DNA of 64,000 nt from JAHFUI01 sp039931615 (GTDB lineage Bacteria; Acidobacteriota; Vicinamibacteria; Vicinamibacterales; CAVVIG01). Location of the stretch: positions 1-64,000 of the forward strand of contig JBDTRR010000015.1 of the NCBI GenBank assembly GCA_039931615.1, given 5' to 3'. The notes under the pieces are model-generated. The model did not search any database and was not told where the DNA came from. It saw only the letters and a list, made by a program, of their open reading frames with translations. Of this stretch, positions 34,054-42,536 are shown in pieces; position 1 is the stretch's first letter, and every line of letters starts with the position of its first letter. A program made the translations under genes and the position numbers.

Positions 34054-35166
34054 TCAGTTCTTGACGTATTTCGTCACGCCCCTCAGTTGTGCTTCCGCCG
34101 TGTAGATGTTGCCGGCGGCGTCGACGGCGATACCTTCCCCCATCGCCCCGTCTGGAGCATTCGGTGTGGCGTGCGGCGGAATGAACACGGTCACCTTCCC
34201 GTCCGTGAGGCTCCCAATCCGGATCCCCCTCTGCCAACCAGGGTGCACCCGCTCCGTGGACTCCGAGTCGGCCGTATAGATGACGTCGTTCGTGTCGATG
34301 GCGAGCCCACTGGTGCGGCCGAAGTCGTCGTATTCAGCGACAAACTTCCCGTCCTTCGTCAGGATCTGGATCCGATGGTTGTGGCGGTCGGCGACGATCA
34401 GCCGGCCGCGGGAGTCGAACTCGAGCGCGTGCGGCGTCCGGAACTCGCCGGGCCCGGTGCCGGTCCTGCCCACCACCCTGAGGAACTTCCCGTTCCTGTC
34501 GAACACCGAGATGCGGCCGACGAGATTGGGGGAGGTCACGTCGGTGTGGCTCTCCGACACGTAGACGTCGCCATTCGCCGGATCCGTCACGACATCAGTC
34601 GGATCGGTCAGGGCGTCCGGGGGATCCCCCCTCACGCCCGGTCTGCCGAGCGTCATCAGGACCATGCCGTCCGGACTGAACTTGACGACGACGCTGCCTT
34701 TACGGTCTTCACCGGGGTAGGTGCGGATCTCGTCAGGGTTGGCGGCCCGGGCGTCGGTCACCCAGACATTTCCATCGCGGTCGACATGGATGCCATGCGG
34801 CCAGACGAACATCCCCCCGCCGAAGCTCGTGATCTCCTTGCCCGAATCGGCGAAGTGGTGGACCGGATTCGCTTTGCTGCCCAGACAGCCTGGCGTCGTC
34901 CCCGGAGAGCACCGGTCGGTGGCCCAGACCGACCGGCCATCCCGGTCGATGGCTACGCCGTTCGAGCCGCCCCACGGCCTGCCTTCCAGTTGTGCCCAAT
35001 CCCGGATGACGCGATACGGATTGGCGCCGCCGTTGACGGGCTGCACGGTGTCCGTCTGAGCGGTGCCACCCCGCTGTTGCGTCTCGACGCGGGCTCCCTG
35101 CAGCGCCACCCAGCCCACGACGAGGAGCGCGGTCAACGACGTTCGCACGAGACCTGAAGCGGACAT
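34054..35166 (-). CDS. exported NHL-repeat beta-propeller protein
   Basis: A 370-residue protein with an AAGGAG site and a signal MSASGLVRTSLTALLVVGWVAL. Five or six NHL-type blades are visible: GGSNGVAIDRDGRSVWATD, WPHGIHVDRDGNVWVTDARA, DPTDVVTDPANGDVYVSES, TPHALEFDSRGRLIVADRHN followed by HRIQIL, GLAIDTNDVIYTADSES and GEGIAVDAAGNIYTAE. This resembles the peptidylglycine alpha-hydroxyglycine lyase group and other six-bladed propellers. A Cys pair (CSPGTTPGC) lies in an early loop. The role is unknown; extracellular ligand binding or a lyase activity are possibilities. It follows the TonB receptor by 52 bases on the same strand and could belong to its transcript. Confidence 0.85.
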   Translation of the reverse strand: MSASGLVRTSLTALLVVGWVALQGARVETQQRGGTAQTDTVQPVNGGANPYRVIRDWAQLEGRPWGGSNGVAIDRDGRSVWATDRCSPGTTPGCLGSKANPVHHFADSGKEITSFGGGMFVWPHGIHVDRDGNVWVTDARAANPDEIRTYPGEDRKGSVVVKFSPDGMVLMTLGRPGVRGDPPDALTDPTDVVTDPANGDVYVSESHTDVTSPNLVGRISVFDRNGKFLRVVGRTGTGPGEFRTPHALEFDSRGRLIVADRHNHRIQILTKDGKFVAEYDDFGRTSGLAIDTNDVIYTADSESTERVHPGWQRGIRIGSLTDGKVTVFIPPHATPNAPDGAMGEGIAVDAAGNIYTAEAQLRGVTKYVKN

Positions 35167-35218
35167 CTCGAACGCTCCTTCAAGTGCACTTCTTATTCGT
35201 ACAAACCAGGGAGCCGGC

Positions 35219-38128
35219 TCAGAACGTGACCCGGACCCCCAGCTGCAGCTGCCGCTGCTCGTAGCCGCCGGTCGGCGAGAAGACCGCGTCGCGCTGGATC
35301 GAGCCCGGCGCCGGAAGGGTCAGCGGCAATCCGGCGGCGGTGACCGGGCTTCCCTGCGCGTCGGTGTTGACGGTGGTCGTCGCGCTCGCCCACTGTTCGG
35401 TGTTGAAGAGGTTCTTCACCTCCGCCACCAGCTCCAGCTTGGTGCGGCCGGCCACCGGGACGACCCGGGAATACCGCAAATCGACGTTATAGCGGGCCGG
35501 CAGGTTGTAGGAGTTGCGGGTCACCCCGATCGGCCGGTCGGCGCCGATCGCGTCGTTGTTCAATTCGCGGCTGCTGCGCAGCGTCACCGGAATGCCGCTG
35601 GCGAACTGCAGCGCGATGCCGAACAGGTTGTTGTTGAGGATCGCGCCGGCGAGACCGGCGGCCGCGACCTCGGGCTGCGCGACGATGCTGGCCACGAAGG
35701 TATGACGCTGGTCGAGGATGTTCGGACCCCGGTCGGTATCAAGGCTGGCCGGATCGCTGCGACCGCCGGTGTCGCCTTGAACCGAGAGGGTGCTGGTGAT
35801 CGGCGCCGTATCGTCGCTCTTGGCCAGGGTGTAGGCGAGGTCCCACTGCACACCGCGGTACATCCGGCGGGTGAACTGCAGGGTCAACGCCTTGTACGAC
35901 GACTCGCCGATCGCCTGGGTCGCGAAGACCGCGTTGAAGCGCGGGTCGATCCGGGTCGCGGCGTTGATGGCGGTCGAGTAGATCGGCCGGCCGTCCGGCA
36001 GGGCGCCAGTCGGCCCCAGCAGGTTGACGTTCGAAACGACCGGCAGATTGTAGCCGCGGGTATAGGTCCCGCCGATACCGGCCGAGTAATGCTGCCCGAC
36101 CGCGCGTTCGACCTGGACGTTGTTCTGCCACATCCGGGCAATCTGGAACGCCGGATCGACGATCCACGGATTGTTCGCCGCCGCGCTGCCGCTCGACAGG
36201 ACGCCGGGAAACGCCGGCGCGCCGGCCTGGGTCGCCTGCAGCGAAAAACTGGCGCGGGCCGGGGTCCCGTCGTTGACGATCGCCTGCTCGTAGATGGCGT
36301 TGATCGGCTGGTCGTACATCAGGCCGCTGTTGCCGCGCAGCACGGTGCGCCGATCCTCGCCGAGCGCCCAGACGAAGCCGGCGCGCGGCTGCAGGTTGTT
36401 CTTGTCGGTGGGGAACGTGTGCGAGGCATCGAGGACGGCGGTCGCGACACCTTCCGGCGCCGTATAGGTGTCGTAGCGCAGGCCGTAGAGCAGCTTCAGC
36501 GTCGGGGTGACCCGCCAGTCGTCCTGGACGAACAGCCCGAACATCCGGGTGTCGTACTGATAGGTCGGATTGCCGACGAACTGCTGGAACGAGGTGTAGC
36601 CGAACGGGTTGGCGCCGCTGCGCGCCGCCAGGAACGCGTCGACGTTGGCGAAGGTGTAGAGCTGGATCAGCGTCTGCGTCCGCGAGTCGCTCACCGCCTG
36701 CGCATTGAAGCCGAACTTGTAGGCGTGGTTGCCGCGGATGTAGGTCAGGTTGTCGAGGACCTGGAAGATGCCCTCGGTGAAGCCGAACCCGGAATCGGCG
36801 TTGGCCTGCACCGGGCCGCCGAAATTGGCGACGCCGTTGATGCGGATGCCCGGGCCGGTGCCCGCCTGTGATCCCGGCGCCCGCGACTGGCTGCGGGTCG
36901 CATACTGGACCCGCAGCTCGTTCAGAAGGCGCGAGCCGATCGTCGACACCAGCTGGCCGGCGGTGGAGTGCTGGCGGTCGCTGAAGTCGGTCCCCTGCTG
37001 GACCGAGTTCGGCACCCCGGAGGAGGTGCTGCCGATGTTATTCGGAATGAAATTGTCGAAGAAGATGTAGCGGACGTTGAGCCGGTTGTTCATCGAGAGG
37101 TTGTGATCGACCTTGGCGATGGCGAACCGGGTCTCGGCCAGGGCGGGAATGTAGGCCGGCTCCGTCAGCCCGAGCCGCGCCGCGTTGGCCGGCGTGATCG
37201 TCACGACGCGCGCGCCCGAGAGGTCGCGCTTCGTGTTCTCGAAGCCGCCGAAGTAGAACGTCCGGTCCTTGATGATCGGCCCGCCGTTGTCGACGGTGAA
37301 GATGTTGACACTGGTCGGCGGCTTGACAGTGGTGGCGGCAAAGAACGGCAGCTCGACCATCGGCTCGCGCTGAAAGCGATAGCTCGCCTGTCCATGCTGT
37401 CGATTGGTCCCCGACGGCGTGATGGCGTTGTAGACCAGCCCCATCGTCTGGCCGAATTCCGGCGCGTAGCCGGTGGTGACGACCTTGACCTCGCGGATCA
37501 TCACCTCGGACATCGGCATCTGCCGGAGGCCGGCGCGGTCCTTCTCGGTGTTATCGTTCCCGTCGATCTGATAGTTGACGCGCAGCAGCGCGCCGTTGGC
37601 GGTCAGCCGCGGCACACCGAACTCCTGCGTTTCGAAGCCGACCACGCCGGGCTGGAGGAGTGCGAAGTTGTACGGGTTGCGCGACGTCAGCGGCAGGGTC
37701 TTGATCTCGGCCGCGGTCAGCGTCCGGCCCTGCTCGATCTTGCCGACGTCGACGACCGGGACGTCGATGCTGACCGACACCGTTTCCGTCAGCGCGCCGA
37801 CGCCGAGCTTGACGTCGATCACGGCAGTCTGGCCGGCCGACAGCGACACACCGGTCTGCTCGTGCTTCTTGAAGCCGGGCAGCTCGGCGGTGAGCCGATA
37901 GGCGCCGAGCGACAGCAGCGGCGCCCGGTAGACCCCGGCCTCGTTGGTGATCACCGATCGGGTGTCGCCGGTGTCGCTATTGGTCACCGTCACCACGACC
38001 CCGGGCAGCACGCCGCCCGAGTCGTCAGTCACCGTGCCCTCGATGGTGCCGTTGATGGCCTGCCCCTGGGCGCCGGCGATCGAGGCGAGGGACAGGACGA
38101 GCAGAAATGCCGCGACGCCGCGCAACAT
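35219..38128 (-). CDS. TonB-dependent receptor with N-terminal carboxypeptidase-regulatory-like domain
   Basis: A 969-residue outer-membrane protein. A GGAGG site six bases before the ATG and a signal (MLRGVAAFLLVLSLASIAGAQ) fix the start. Residues about 25-105 form a CarboxypepD_reg-like sandwich (GTIEGTVTDDSGGVLPGVVV ... TGVSLSAGQTAVIDVKLG), then a plug and a 22-strand-type barrel, ending in LGVRVTF with the terminal aromatic expected of a barrel protein. Family members pull large substrates, such as oligosaccharides or peptides, across the outer membrane with TonB energy. In Acidobacteriota such long 'Oar/SusC-like' receptors are numerous. The substrate cannot be told. No TonB or SusD gene is adjacent. 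Confidence 0.92.
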   Translation of the reverse strand: MLRGVAAFLLVLSLASIAGAQGQAINGTIEGTVTDDSGGVLPGVVVTVTNSDTGDTRSVITNEAGVYRAPLLSLGAYRLTAELPGFKKHEQTGVSLSAGQTAVIDVKLGVGALTETVSVSIDVPVVDVGKIEQGRTLTAAEIKTLPLTSRNPYNFALLQPGVVGFETQEFGVPRLTANGALLRVNYQIDGNDNTEKDRAGLRQMPMSEVMIREVKVVTTGYAPEFGQTMGLVYNAITPSGTNRQHGQASYRFQREPMVELPFFAATTVKPPTSVNIFTVDNGGPIIKDRTFYFGGFENTKRDLSGARVVTITPANAARLGLTEPAYIPALAETRFAIAKVDHNLSMNNRLNVRYIFFDNFIPNNIGSTSSGVPNSVQQGTDFSDRQHSTAGQLVSTIGSRLLNELRVQYATRSQSRAPGSQAGTGPGIRINGVANFGGPVQANADSGFGFTEGIFQVLDNLTYIRGNHAYKFGFNAQAVSDSRTQTLIQLYTFANVDAFLAARSGANPFGYTSFQQFVGNPTYQYDTRMFGLFVQDDWRVTPTLKLLYGLRYDTYTAPEGVATAVLDASHTFPTDKNNLQPRAGFVWALGEDRRTVLRGNSGLMYDQPINAIYEQAIVNDGTPARASFSLQATQAGAPAFPGVLSSGSAAANNPWIVDPAFQIARMWQNNVQVERAVGQHYSAGIGGTYTRGYNLPVVSNVNLLGPTGALPDGRPIYSTAINAATRIDPRFNAVFATQAIGESSYKALTLQFTRRMYRGVQWDLAYTLAKSDDTAPITSTLSVQGDTGGRSDPASLDTDRGPNILDQRHTFVASIVAQPEVAAAGLAGAILNNNLFGIALQFASGIPVTLRSSRELNNDAIGADRPIGVTRNSYNLPARYNVDLRYSRVVPVAGRTKLELVAEVKNLFNTEQWASATTTVNTDAQGSPVTAAGLPLTLPAPGSIQRDAVFSPTGGYEQRQLQLGVRVTF

Positions 38129-38198
38129 GGGAATCCTCCGGAAGGGTAAATAGTCAGTATACGTTGTGCAGACGTTCTGCCCGACTCGGCAGTCCGCA

Positions 38199-39179
38199 CT
38201 ACTTCTGATCGGCGTCCAGCCAGCGTCTGAGGCGGGCGATCCCCTCTCGCAGCGGGACGGTTGGCTCCCACCCGAGGATATCCTTTGCCCGCGCCGTCGA
38301 GATGTGCAGCTCGTGGTGCGCCGTCGACCGCACGGTGCGGGTGTCGTCGACATGCTCGGGCTCCAGCGTCGACCCGTACTCCTCGCGCACCATCGCCACG
38401 ACGTCGTTGACGCTTGTCGATCGGCCGGAGGCGACGTTGAAGGCGCCGTTGGCGCCCGCCGCCCCCATGGCCCGGACACAGGCGCGCGCCGCATCGCCGG
38501 CGTAGAGGTAGTCGTGCGCCTCGCCGCCGGAACCGCGGACGACGATCGGCCGGCCGGCGCGGGCCGCCTGCATCGCCTCGAGTATGTAGAGGGCGTTGAT
38601 GCCTCGAGCGTGCTGCCGCTCGCCATAGACGGTGGAGAATCGCAGCGCGCAACACTCGACACTGTAGCGCTGGGCGTACAGCCGCCCCAGGCTCTCGCCG
38701 AGCAGCTTCGAGGCCCCATACGAGGCCGAGGCGGCGGAGATGTCGTCGGACCGGAACGCGCGCGATTCGTCGATCACGCCGGCGACGTCACCGCCGTAGA
38801 CGGCCACCGACGACGCAAACACGATCCGGCAGGCGCCGGACCGGGCGGCTTCGAGCGTGTTGATCATGCCCATCACGTTCACGTCCGCCCCGACCGCCGG
38901 ATGCTCCGAGAACGGCAGCGTCAGGTAGCCCGCCAGCGCGAAGATGCCGTGCACACCCGAGACGGCGTCGACCAGCTGCGGCAGCCGCAGGACGTCGCCG
39001 CGAATCGACCGGACCCGGCCGTCCGGGCCGAACGCGTCGAGCAGGCTGGCGCTGCCCAGGCTGAGATTGTCGTAGAGGACGACCTCATCCGCTCCAGCGG
39101 CGAGCAGGAGGCGGGTCAGGTGCGATCCGATCAGGCTGGCGCCGCCGGTGATCAGAAACCTCTGTCCGGTAATCGACAT
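38199..39179 (-). CDS. NAD-dependent epimerase/dehydratase (extended SDR)
   Basis: A 326-residue cytoplasmic enzyme. The Rossmann GxxGxxG is FLITGGASLIGSHLTRLL (about 8-25), the Asp of the NAD site is VLYDNLSLGS, the catalytic Ser region is IVFASSVAVYGG and the YxxxK is ASYGASKLLGESLGRLY (about 150-166), with RFSTVYGERQ following. Sub-family features (GSGGEAHDYLYAGDAARAC) match UDP-glucose 4-epimerase-like or dTDP-sugar enzymes. It probably remakes a nucleotide sugar, but the sugar is unknown. It is 70 bases upstream of the TonB receptor gene and divergent from the aldehyde dehydrogenase gene, with a partial family A repeat in between. Confidence 0.88.
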   Translation of the reverse strand: MSITGQRFLITGGASLIGSHLTRLLLAAGADEVVLYDNLSLGSASLLDAFGPDGRVRSIRGDVLRLPQLVDAVSGVHGIFALAGYLTLPFSEHPAVGADVNVMGMINTLEAARSGACRIVFASSVAVYGGDVAGVIDESRAFRSDDISAASASYGASKLLGESLGRLYAQRYSVECCALRFSTVYGERQHARGINALYILEAMQAARAGRPIVVRGSGGEAHDYLYAGDAARACVRAMGAAGANGAFNVASGRSTSVNDVVAMVREEYGSTLEPEHVDDTRTVRSTAHHELHISTARAKDILGWEPTVPLREGIARLRRWLDADQK

Positions 39180-39209
39180 GGCTCGTCATTCTAGTGGACG
39201 GCCGCTGGC

Positions 39210-39249
39210 GGATCTCCCACGGTCCGGCCAAAGCCGGACACTACGTACA
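39210..39249. repeat. partial palindromic repeat, family A (right half)
   Basis: CTCCCACGGTCCGGC followed by a CAAAGCCGGACACTACG and TACAA tail matches the right half of 29586-29649. The left arm is missing. It lies in the divergent promoter region of the epimerase and aldehyde dehydrogenase genes. Confidence 0.75.
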
Positions 39250-39275
39250 AATACAAAGAGTTATGATCCGAGCCG

Positions 39276-40754
39276 ATGGCTACCGCGGCAGGCGACGTCC
39301 GGCCATTCTTCGTCAACGGCGAATGGAACCACGGCTCGGGCTCGGCCTTCGCCTCGATCAATCCGGCCGACGGCTCGGTGGCGGCGGTGATTGCCGAAGC
39401 GGTGGAGTCTGACGTCGACGCGGCGGTTCGGGCGGCCCGTCTCGCACTCGAGCGTCCGTCCTGGCGGGACCTCAAGCCGCACGACCGGGCGCGGCTGCTC
39501 GGCCGGTTCGCCGATGCCATCGACCAGGATCGCGACGCGCTGGCCGACGCGCAGATGCAGGACAACGGCAAGACCGTCGCCGAATGCCGATCGCAGGCGG
39601 CCGCGGCCGCCGCGGTGGTGCGCTACTATGCGGCGGTCTGCGAGACGTTCGAGGACGCGATCACCCCGGCCCGGGGCGACTTTCTCAGCCTCTCGACGCA
39701 TGAACCGATCGGTGTGGTCGCTGCCGTCACGCCGTGGAACTCGCCGCTGACGCTGGAGGCGCAGAAGTTTGCGCCCATCCTGGCGGCCGGCAACGCCCTG
39801 ATCCTGAAACCCTCGGAAATCACCCCCCAGGTGTCGCTGCGCTACGCCGACCTGGCCGCCCGCGCCGGCTTTCCGCCCGGAATCTTCAACGTGCTGACCG
39901 GCTTCGGCCGTCCGCTTGGCGAAGCGCTCGTCAGTCACCCGGGCGTCGGCATGATCACGTTCACCGGCGGTACCGCCACCGGCCGGCTGGTGGCCCGGCT
40001 CGGCGCCGATCGCCTGGTGCCGGTGATGCTCGAACTCGGCGGCAAATCGCCGAACGTCGTCTTCGGCGATGCGGACGTCGACCACGCGGTGGCGGGCGCG
40101 GCCTACGGCATCTTCGCGAGCGGCGGTCAGTCGTGCATCGCCGGCTCACGCATCTTCGTCCACGACGATGCCTACGACCGCTTCGTGCCCCGCCTGGTCG
40201 AACTGGCCAATCGGCTGCGCATCGGGCCGCCGACCGATCCGGCGACCGACGTGGCGCCGATGGCCAGCTTTCCGCATCGCGAACAGGTGGCGCGGCAGGT
40301 TGAGCGGTCGCGCACCGAAGGCGCCGGGCTGCTGGCTGGCGGCACGCCGCCGCACGAGGCCGCCCTGCAATCGGGTGCCTACTTCAGGCCGACCGTTCTG
40401 GCGGTCCACGACAACCGGATGACGATTGCCCAGGAGGAGGTGTTCGGTCCGGTCGCGGCCGTCCTCCGGTTCCACGACGAGGACGACCTGATTCAGCAGG
40501 CCAACGACACCGTCTTCGGCCTGGCGTGCGGGCTGTGGACCGCCGATTACAAGAAGGCGCTTCGCGTCGCCCGCCGCATCAAGGCCGGAACCGTCTGGAT
40601 CAATACCTACCGGCAGGTGTCGATCTCGACGCCGTTTGGCGGCGTCAAGTCGAGCGGGATCGGACGCGAGAAGGGAATCGAGGGGATGCGCGCCTACATG
40701 GCGCAGAAAAGCATCTACCTCGGATTGAACGAAAGGCCGATCGCGTGGCCGTAG
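39276..40754 (+). CDS. aldehyde dehydrogenase (NAD(P)+-dependent)
   Basis: A 492-residue class I/II-type aldehyde dehydrogenase. Landmarks: PWNSPLTLEAQKFAPILAAG (substrate/oxyanion Asn), LKPSEITPQVSLR (cofactor Lys), TFTGGTATGRLVAR (Rossmann), general base Glu253 in LELGGKSPNVVFG, catalytic Cys287 in SGGQSCIAGSR, and QEEVFGPVAAVLRF. It oxidises an aldehyde to its acid in the cytoplasm. Residues QVSISTPFGGVKSSGIGREKGIEGM near the end are the family's C-terminal motif. The next gene starts inside its last codons (10-base overlap), so the operon continues into a DUF4159 protein of uncertain relation. Actual substrate unknown. Confidence 0.92.
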   Translation: MATAAGDVRPFFVNGEWNHGSGSAFASINPADGSVAAVIAEAVESDVDAAVRAARLALERPSWRDLKPHDRARLLGRFADAIDQDRDALADAQMQDNGKTVAECRSQAAAAAAVVRYYAAVCETFEDAITPARGDFLSLSTHEPIGVVAAVTPWNSPLTLEAQKFAPILAAGNALILKPSEITPQVSLRYADLAARAGFPPGIFNVLTGFGRPLGEALVSHPGVGMITFTGGTATGRLVARLGADRLVPVMLELGGKSPNVVFGDADVDHAVAGAAYGIFASGGQSCIAGSRIFVHDDAYDRFVPRLVELANRLRIGPPTDPATDVAPMASFPHREQVARQVERSRTEGAGLLAGGTPPHEAALQSGAYFRPTVLAVHDNRMTIAQEEVFGPVAAVLRFHDEDDLIQQANDTVFGLACGLWTADYKKALRVARRIKAGTVWINTYRQVSISTPFGGVKSSGIGREKGIEGMRAYMAQKSIYLGLNERPIAWP

Positions 40755-41536
40755 GCCGCCGGCGGGCTGCTCTGGCGGTCCTGCTGATCCTCGTCGCGGC
40801 CGCGGCCTTTGCGCAGCGGCGCGGTTTCGGCGGCGGCCGGTTCGCGCAGTTTCAAACGCCGCCCAATACCCCCTATGACGGCCGCTTCGCGTTCGTGCGG
40901 GTCAAGTACGAGACCGCGCCAGGCGGCTACTGGTGGCGGGGCCAGCCCGCCTGGTCGCACGGCTATCCGCTCGCCGAACAGAATCTGATGCGGATCATGA
41001 ACGAGCTGAGCTTCTTCAACGCGCACGAGGAGATCACCACGCTGGCGCTCGATGACCCTGAGCTGTTCAAGTATCCGCTCGTCTACATCATCGAAGTGAG
41101 CTGGTGGACGCTGACCGACAGCGAAGCGGCGGCGCTGCGCCTTTACCTGCAGAAAGGGGGCTTCCTGATCGTCGACGACTTCAAGCGGCCGGGCGATTTC
41201 GGCAGCCCGGGCTGGGAACCGTTCGAGGCGAACATGCGGCGGGTGCTGCCCGAGGTGCGGTTCTTCGACATGCAGGCGACCCACCCGATCTTCCACTCGT
41301 TCTTCGAGATCAACCAGCTCGACATCGTGCCGCAGGCCTACAATGCCGGGCAGCCGATCTTCCGCGGCGTCTACGAGGACAACGATCCCAGCAAGCGACT
41401 CCAGATCATCGTCAACTACAACACCGACGTCTCGCAGTTCTGGGAATGGTCGGGCCAGGGGCTGCGTCCGATCGATCAGACCAACGAGGCGTACAAGCTC
41501 GGCGTCAATTACCTGGTCTACGGCTTGACGCACTGA
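40745..41536 (+). CDS. DUF4159-domain exported protein
   Basis: A 263-residue protein from a GTG at 40745 that lies within the last codons of the aldehyde dehydrogenase gene. It starts with a hydrophobic signal (VGRRRAALAVLLILVAAAAF then AQRRGFGG). The rest is the DUF4159 fold, a flavodoxin/GATase-like alpha-beta domain without a catalytic Cys: FAFVRVKYETAPGGYWWRG, LAEQNLMRIMNELSFFNAHE, LKYPLVYII-type strand LFKYPLVYIIEVSWW, RLYLQKGGFLIVDDF, and MQATHPIFHSFFEI. DUF4159 occurs widely next to MoxR/von Willebrand (BatA-like) genes, but no such partner is here. Function unknown; probably anchored or free in the periplasm. Confidence 0.85.
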   Translation: MAVGRRRAALAVLLILVAAAAFAQRRGFGGGRFAQFQTPPNTPYDGRFAFVRVKYETAPGGYWWRGQPAWSHGYPLAEQNLMRIMNELSFFNAHEEITTLALDDPELFKYPLVYIIEVSWWTLTDSEAAALRLYLQKGGFLIVDDFKRPGDFGSPGWEPFEANMRRVLPEVRFFDMQATHPIFHSFFEINQLDIVPQAYNAGQPIFRGVYEDNDPSKRLQIIVNYNTDVSQFWEWSGQGLRPIDQTNEAYKLGVNYLVYGLTH

Positions 41537-41548
41537 TTCCGCACCACC

Positions 41549-42400
41549 ATGGAAGTCCGCTTCTTTCCCAACTCCAGGCGCCCGGGCGTCGGTCTCCCGC
41601 CGCGGCGCGAGCCGTCACGGCCGCTGCTGTCGCAGCACGCCCGTCACTGTCCGGTGCTCGAAGCCGGCAGCGGGCTCGGCTTCATGGTCTATCCGCCGCT
41701 CGAGCCGAAAGAATCGCTCTACCTCGAGCACGAGGGCGACGGACGCTACAAGTTCGTCTACTACCTGAAGACGCAAGACGGCCGGCCGACGCCGATCTTC
41801 CAGATCACGATGACCCTGTCGGTGGGCGGTGTCGGCATGGTCAAGGAAGAGGTGACGTTCGTCGGGGCGCCGATGCTGTCGCGTGAAGCCGCGCTCGGCG
41901 TGGCGCGGGTGTTCCTCGTCGCCGAGGACATGGGCACGCCGCCCGGCGCCATCGCCCTGCGCGGCGCCACAAATTTCCAGACCCCGACTGGCTGGGATAC
42001 CGTCTACACGCCGATCTTCAACATGATCGAGCGGCCGGTGGCGCCGATGCTGGTGGTCCGCGTCGAAACCGACTGGTATGCGCACGAGACGGTCTTCCGC
42101 TACGTCCTCCAGGCCGGCGAGGGGATCACGCTCGAGCCGAGCCTTCCGATCGGGCAGGTGTTCTTCATTCCGCGCGAGCCGATCACGATGCGGCCCTGCA
42201 CGAGCGACGAGTTGACGGCGATCGAGGAGTCGCGGCTGGAGTTCAACCGCCACAAGGCCGCGGCGGTCCAGAAGACGTCGTACGGCCTCTCGTACAGTCC
42301 GCACTATCTCCGCCAGAGCCGCGCGCAGAAGTCAGAGGGCGACGAGTCGGCGAGCCAGCCCCCGCCTCGCGGGTCCGGAGAGAAGACTCCGCGCAGCTGA
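41549..42400 (+). CDS. conserved hypothetical protein of the ALDH-DUF4159 operon
   Basis: A 283-residue cytoplasmic protein starting 12 bases after the DUF4159 stop. No signal or membrane segment. The sequence has RPLLSQHARHCPVLEAGSGL then GFMVYPPLEPKESLYLEHEG, VKEEVTFVGAPMLSREAAL, TGWDTVYTPIFNMIERPVAP followed by MLVVRVETDW, and ITLEPSLPIGQVFFIPREPI; a polar tail follows from about 255. I do not recognise the family. The mixed strand-helix pattern and the phrase LxVGQVFFIPREPITM look like a small enzyme or binding protein of the DUF6065-like type, but this is a guess. Its operon with an aldehyde dehydrogenase and an exported DUF4159 protein gives no clear function. Confidence 0.7.
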   Translation: MEVRFFPNSRRPGVGLPPRREPSRPLLSQHARHCPVLEAGSGLGFMVYPPLEPKESLYLEHEGDGRYKFVYYLKTQDGRPTPIFQITMTLSVGGVGMVKEEVTFVGAPMLSREAALGVARVFLVAEDMGTPPGAIALRGATNFQTPTGWDTVYTPIFNMIERPVAPMLVVRVETDWYAHETVFRYVLQAGEGITLEPSLPIGQVFFIPREPITMRPCTSDELTAIEESRLEFNRHKAAAVQKTSYGLSYSPHYLRQSRAQKSEGDESASQPPPRGSGEKTPRS

Positions 42401-42427
42401 TTGTGATGTCGGGGTGAGCGCAGGCGC

Positions 42428-42449
42428 GGGACGGTCTGAAGACCGTCCC
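42428..42449. repeat. palindrome, family B
   Basis: GGGACGGTCT, loop GA, AGACCGTCCC, then CTACACCGCTCGTGTA, which can form a second small stem. It sits between convergent genes ending at 42400 and 42537. Confidence 0.82.
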
Positions 42450-42536
42450 CTACACCGCTCGTGTAACGACGTGGATGAGGCGGGAGTCGGAGGAACGCGG
42501 GGCACCAGTGGAGGCGCCCCGCGCTGCGGGTGAGAG

